Positions 62,690-64,000 of a stretch of 64,000 nucleotides of DNA are shown here, piece by piece; the first letter of the stretch is position 1, and each line of letters begins with the position of its first letter. The notes under the pieces are model-generated. The model ran no database searches. It was not told the DNA's origin and was given only the letters and a program-made list of their open reading frames with translations. The position numbers and the translations under genes were made by a program. Source of the DNA: Candidatus Accumulibacter cognatus (GTDB lineage Bacteria > Pseudomonadota > Gammaproteobacteria > Burkholderiales > Rhodocyclaceae). The stretch is from assembly GCA_013414765.1 (NCBI GenBank), contig CP058708.1, positions 4,273,553 to 4,337,552 of the forward strand. The letters are read 5' to 3'.

Positions 62690-63651
62690 GGGGGTGTCCT
62701 CAATTAAGGCGATTTCTCGGAATCAAGATACCGCAAAGATACGGGACGACTACCGAAGAGGCTTGTATTGCTGGCCATGAGCCCGGCCTATCATCATGAC
62801 TATTGGTATGGCGTTTTGCGGAAATCACCTAAGCCAGATGATCGTGGAAGTCAGGTAGATGGTGGCCAGAAAATTGCGGGCGGTGTTGTCGTAGAGGGTA
62901 GCGATGGATCGGTATTGCTGGAGTTTCTGGAAGAAGTTTTCGATCAGGTGGCGGGTCAGGTAGAGGTCGCGGTCGTCCTCGCGGGGTTCAACACGGGGGC
63001 GTTTGGGGGGAATAAGGGCGGTTTTTCCGGCCTCGGCCAGTGCTTCCAGTACCCGCTGGTCGGCAGCGTCCCCCTTGTCGGCAATGATCGTGTTGGCGGC
63101 TGTCTGGGGCAACAGGACGTCCGCGCCGTCGAGGTTGCGGGACTGTCCGGGGGTGAGGTGGAAGCCGACCGGATTGCCCAGGATGTCCACGGAGGCATGG
63201 ATTTGGGTGCTCAGTCCGCCTCGGCTACGCCCGATGGCTTGCGGGCCGTGTTTATCGGGCGCCCTCGCTGTGCTGATGAACTCGCACAATCGTGCGGTCC
63301 ATCATCGCGTATTCATTGTCGGCCTCGATCGCCAAGTGCTTGAAAAGATTCTTCCAGAGGCCATTCCTGGCCCACCGGCTGAAGCGCGTGTGAACCACTT
63401 TCCAGGCACCAGAACATTCCGGCAAATCGCGCCACGGGATTCCCGCACGATAGAGATAAAGGACGGCCTCCACAAACAGCCGATTGTCCCGGGCGGTCAC
63501 ACCGACCGTGTCTTCTCGACCCTGCAGCAGGGGTTCAATCCGCTCCCAAGGGGTCGTCGCGGGGCACGTCGCGTCATCAGTCCCTCCATACCGGCCAACC
63601 CGCTATGGACCCCATTTGGCCTCGTTTGTGAATCTCTTAGAGGACACGCCC
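62690..63651 (-). mobile_element. IS5-family (IS427-like) element
   Basis: A 962-bp element with imperfect 12-bp ends (GGGGGTGTCCTC at 62690-62701; GAGGACACGCCC at 63640-63651) and a TA direct repeat (62688-62689, 63652-63653). It encodes a two-frame transposase on the minus strand and interrupts a chemoreceptor gene. Confidence 0.82.
62825..63500 (-). CDS. IS5-family transposase in two overlapping frames
   Basis: Frame 1 (63500-63252) has FVEAVLYLYRAGIPWRDLPE, SGAWKVVHTRFSRWARNGLW and YAMMDRTIVRVHQHSEGAR with the first Asp. Frame 2 (63289-62825) has GRSRGGLSTQIHASVDILGN, IIADKGDAADQ with the second Asp and RHLIENFFQKLQQYRSIATL with the Glu. The 38-base overlap fits a programmed -1 shift as in the IS427 group. 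Frame 1 stays open upstream (WERIEPLLQGRED) but has no ATG there, so the start is uncertain. Confidence 0.8.
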
Positions 63652-63674
63652 TAGTGGGGGCAGGAAGGGAAGGG

Positions 63675-63857
63675 CTACTTGTTATGCGGGGCACAGGATT
63701 CACTTACCGGAGCGCGCCGGGCAATGAGCCGGACCCAGAACCACAGCTCGAACGCCGCGCCGGTGATTAGAGCGGCGCTACTCAAGCCCAAGAAACCCAG
63801 TGCGTAAAGCGTTAGCGCGACCAACAGGATTGAGACGGTGATGAGGTGATGTTTCAT
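63675..63857 (-). CDS. small two-TM membrane protein
   Basis: A 60-residue protein: MKHHLITVSILLVALTLYAL, GFLGLSSAALITGAAFELWF, WVRLIARRAP. Two membrane helices and a basic tail. GAGGAG is 6 nt before ATG 63857. No family recognised. To its right (63858-64000) nothing is seen. Confidence 0.6.
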   Translation of the reverse strand: MKHHLITVSILLVALTLYALGFLGLSSAALITGAAFELWFWVRLIARRAPVSESCAPHNK

Positions 63858-64000
63858 TCCGTACTCCTCAAGTGGCTTAACAAATTGCGTTTGTCTGTCG
63901 CACCGAAAAATTTCGGTTCAAGCCCTGGCACATCCGCGGCGGATAAACGTTGTTGGACTGTACCGCTACAATCGCAGTATCGATGGAGATTGTAAGGCAG

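Overview
This looks like a chromosomal segment of a GC-rich betaproteobacterium, plausibly of the Rhodocyclales/Accumulibacter kind. The evidence is gene content: a leucine-catabolism cluster, a complete System I cytochrome c maturation operon, a hydrogenase maturation set with a HupK-like protein, an exopolysaccharide locus, NnrU and a short-chain-length PHA depolymerase. The taxonomic placement is inference. No rRNA, tRNA or CRISPR array was seen.

Layout. 1-7.4 kb is a decaying flank: two P-loop ATPase pseudogenes, two broken pstB-type ABC ATPases and a truncated PIN toxin, with an intact potassium-channel-like gene and a two-gene putative phospholipase pair among them. 7.7-14.7 kb is a leucine/isovalerate operon (liuB-liuC-liuD-liuE, two DUF1289 genes and an MBL-fold hydrolase), mostly joined by 4-base overlaps. 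An intact IS1182-family element (14.74-16.28 kb), an FkbM methyltransferase, an IS3 remnant and a nitronate monooxygenase follow.

The most notable region is 19.0-34.5 kb, a mobile gene-cassette array. About sixteen attC-type sites, all in the same orientation, separate mostly minus-strand genes. At the right end the first ~45 codons of an integron integrase gene remain on the plus strand (34337, strong RBS) before the frame is lost, so the array has its natural attI end but a truncated intI. Cassette contents include an M15 peptidase, a GDSL hydrolase, BrnT/BrnA and TumE/TumA toxin-antitoxin pairs, a SRPBCC protein, an AAA ATPase fused to a DUF4435-like domain, a two-gene cassette (YiiX-like NlpC/P60 hydrolase plus a two-TM membrane protein) and seven genes of unknown function. 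A group II intron maturase remnant sits inside one attC and an IS91-like element interrupts the left part. The AAA-DUF4435 cassette and the NlpC/P60-2TM cassette are the best candidates for an undescribed defence-type system.

34.6-47.1 kb is housekeeping: a small nucleotidyltransferase, ccmABCDEFGHI (minus strand) and a divergent hupK-hypA-hypB-hypF-hypC operon (plus strand). 47.2-51.6 kb encodes flippase, acyltransferase, polymerase and glycosyltransferase of a surface polysaccharide. 51.8-57.4 kb is a toxin-antitoxin 'graveyard' in which four of five loci carry a disabling mutation, with an XRE regulator and 82-bp direct repeats. The right end holds a secreted metacaspase-like protein, a HIG1-type small membrane protein, a PHA depolymerase, a chemoreceptor remnant cut by an IS5-family element, and a small membrane protein.
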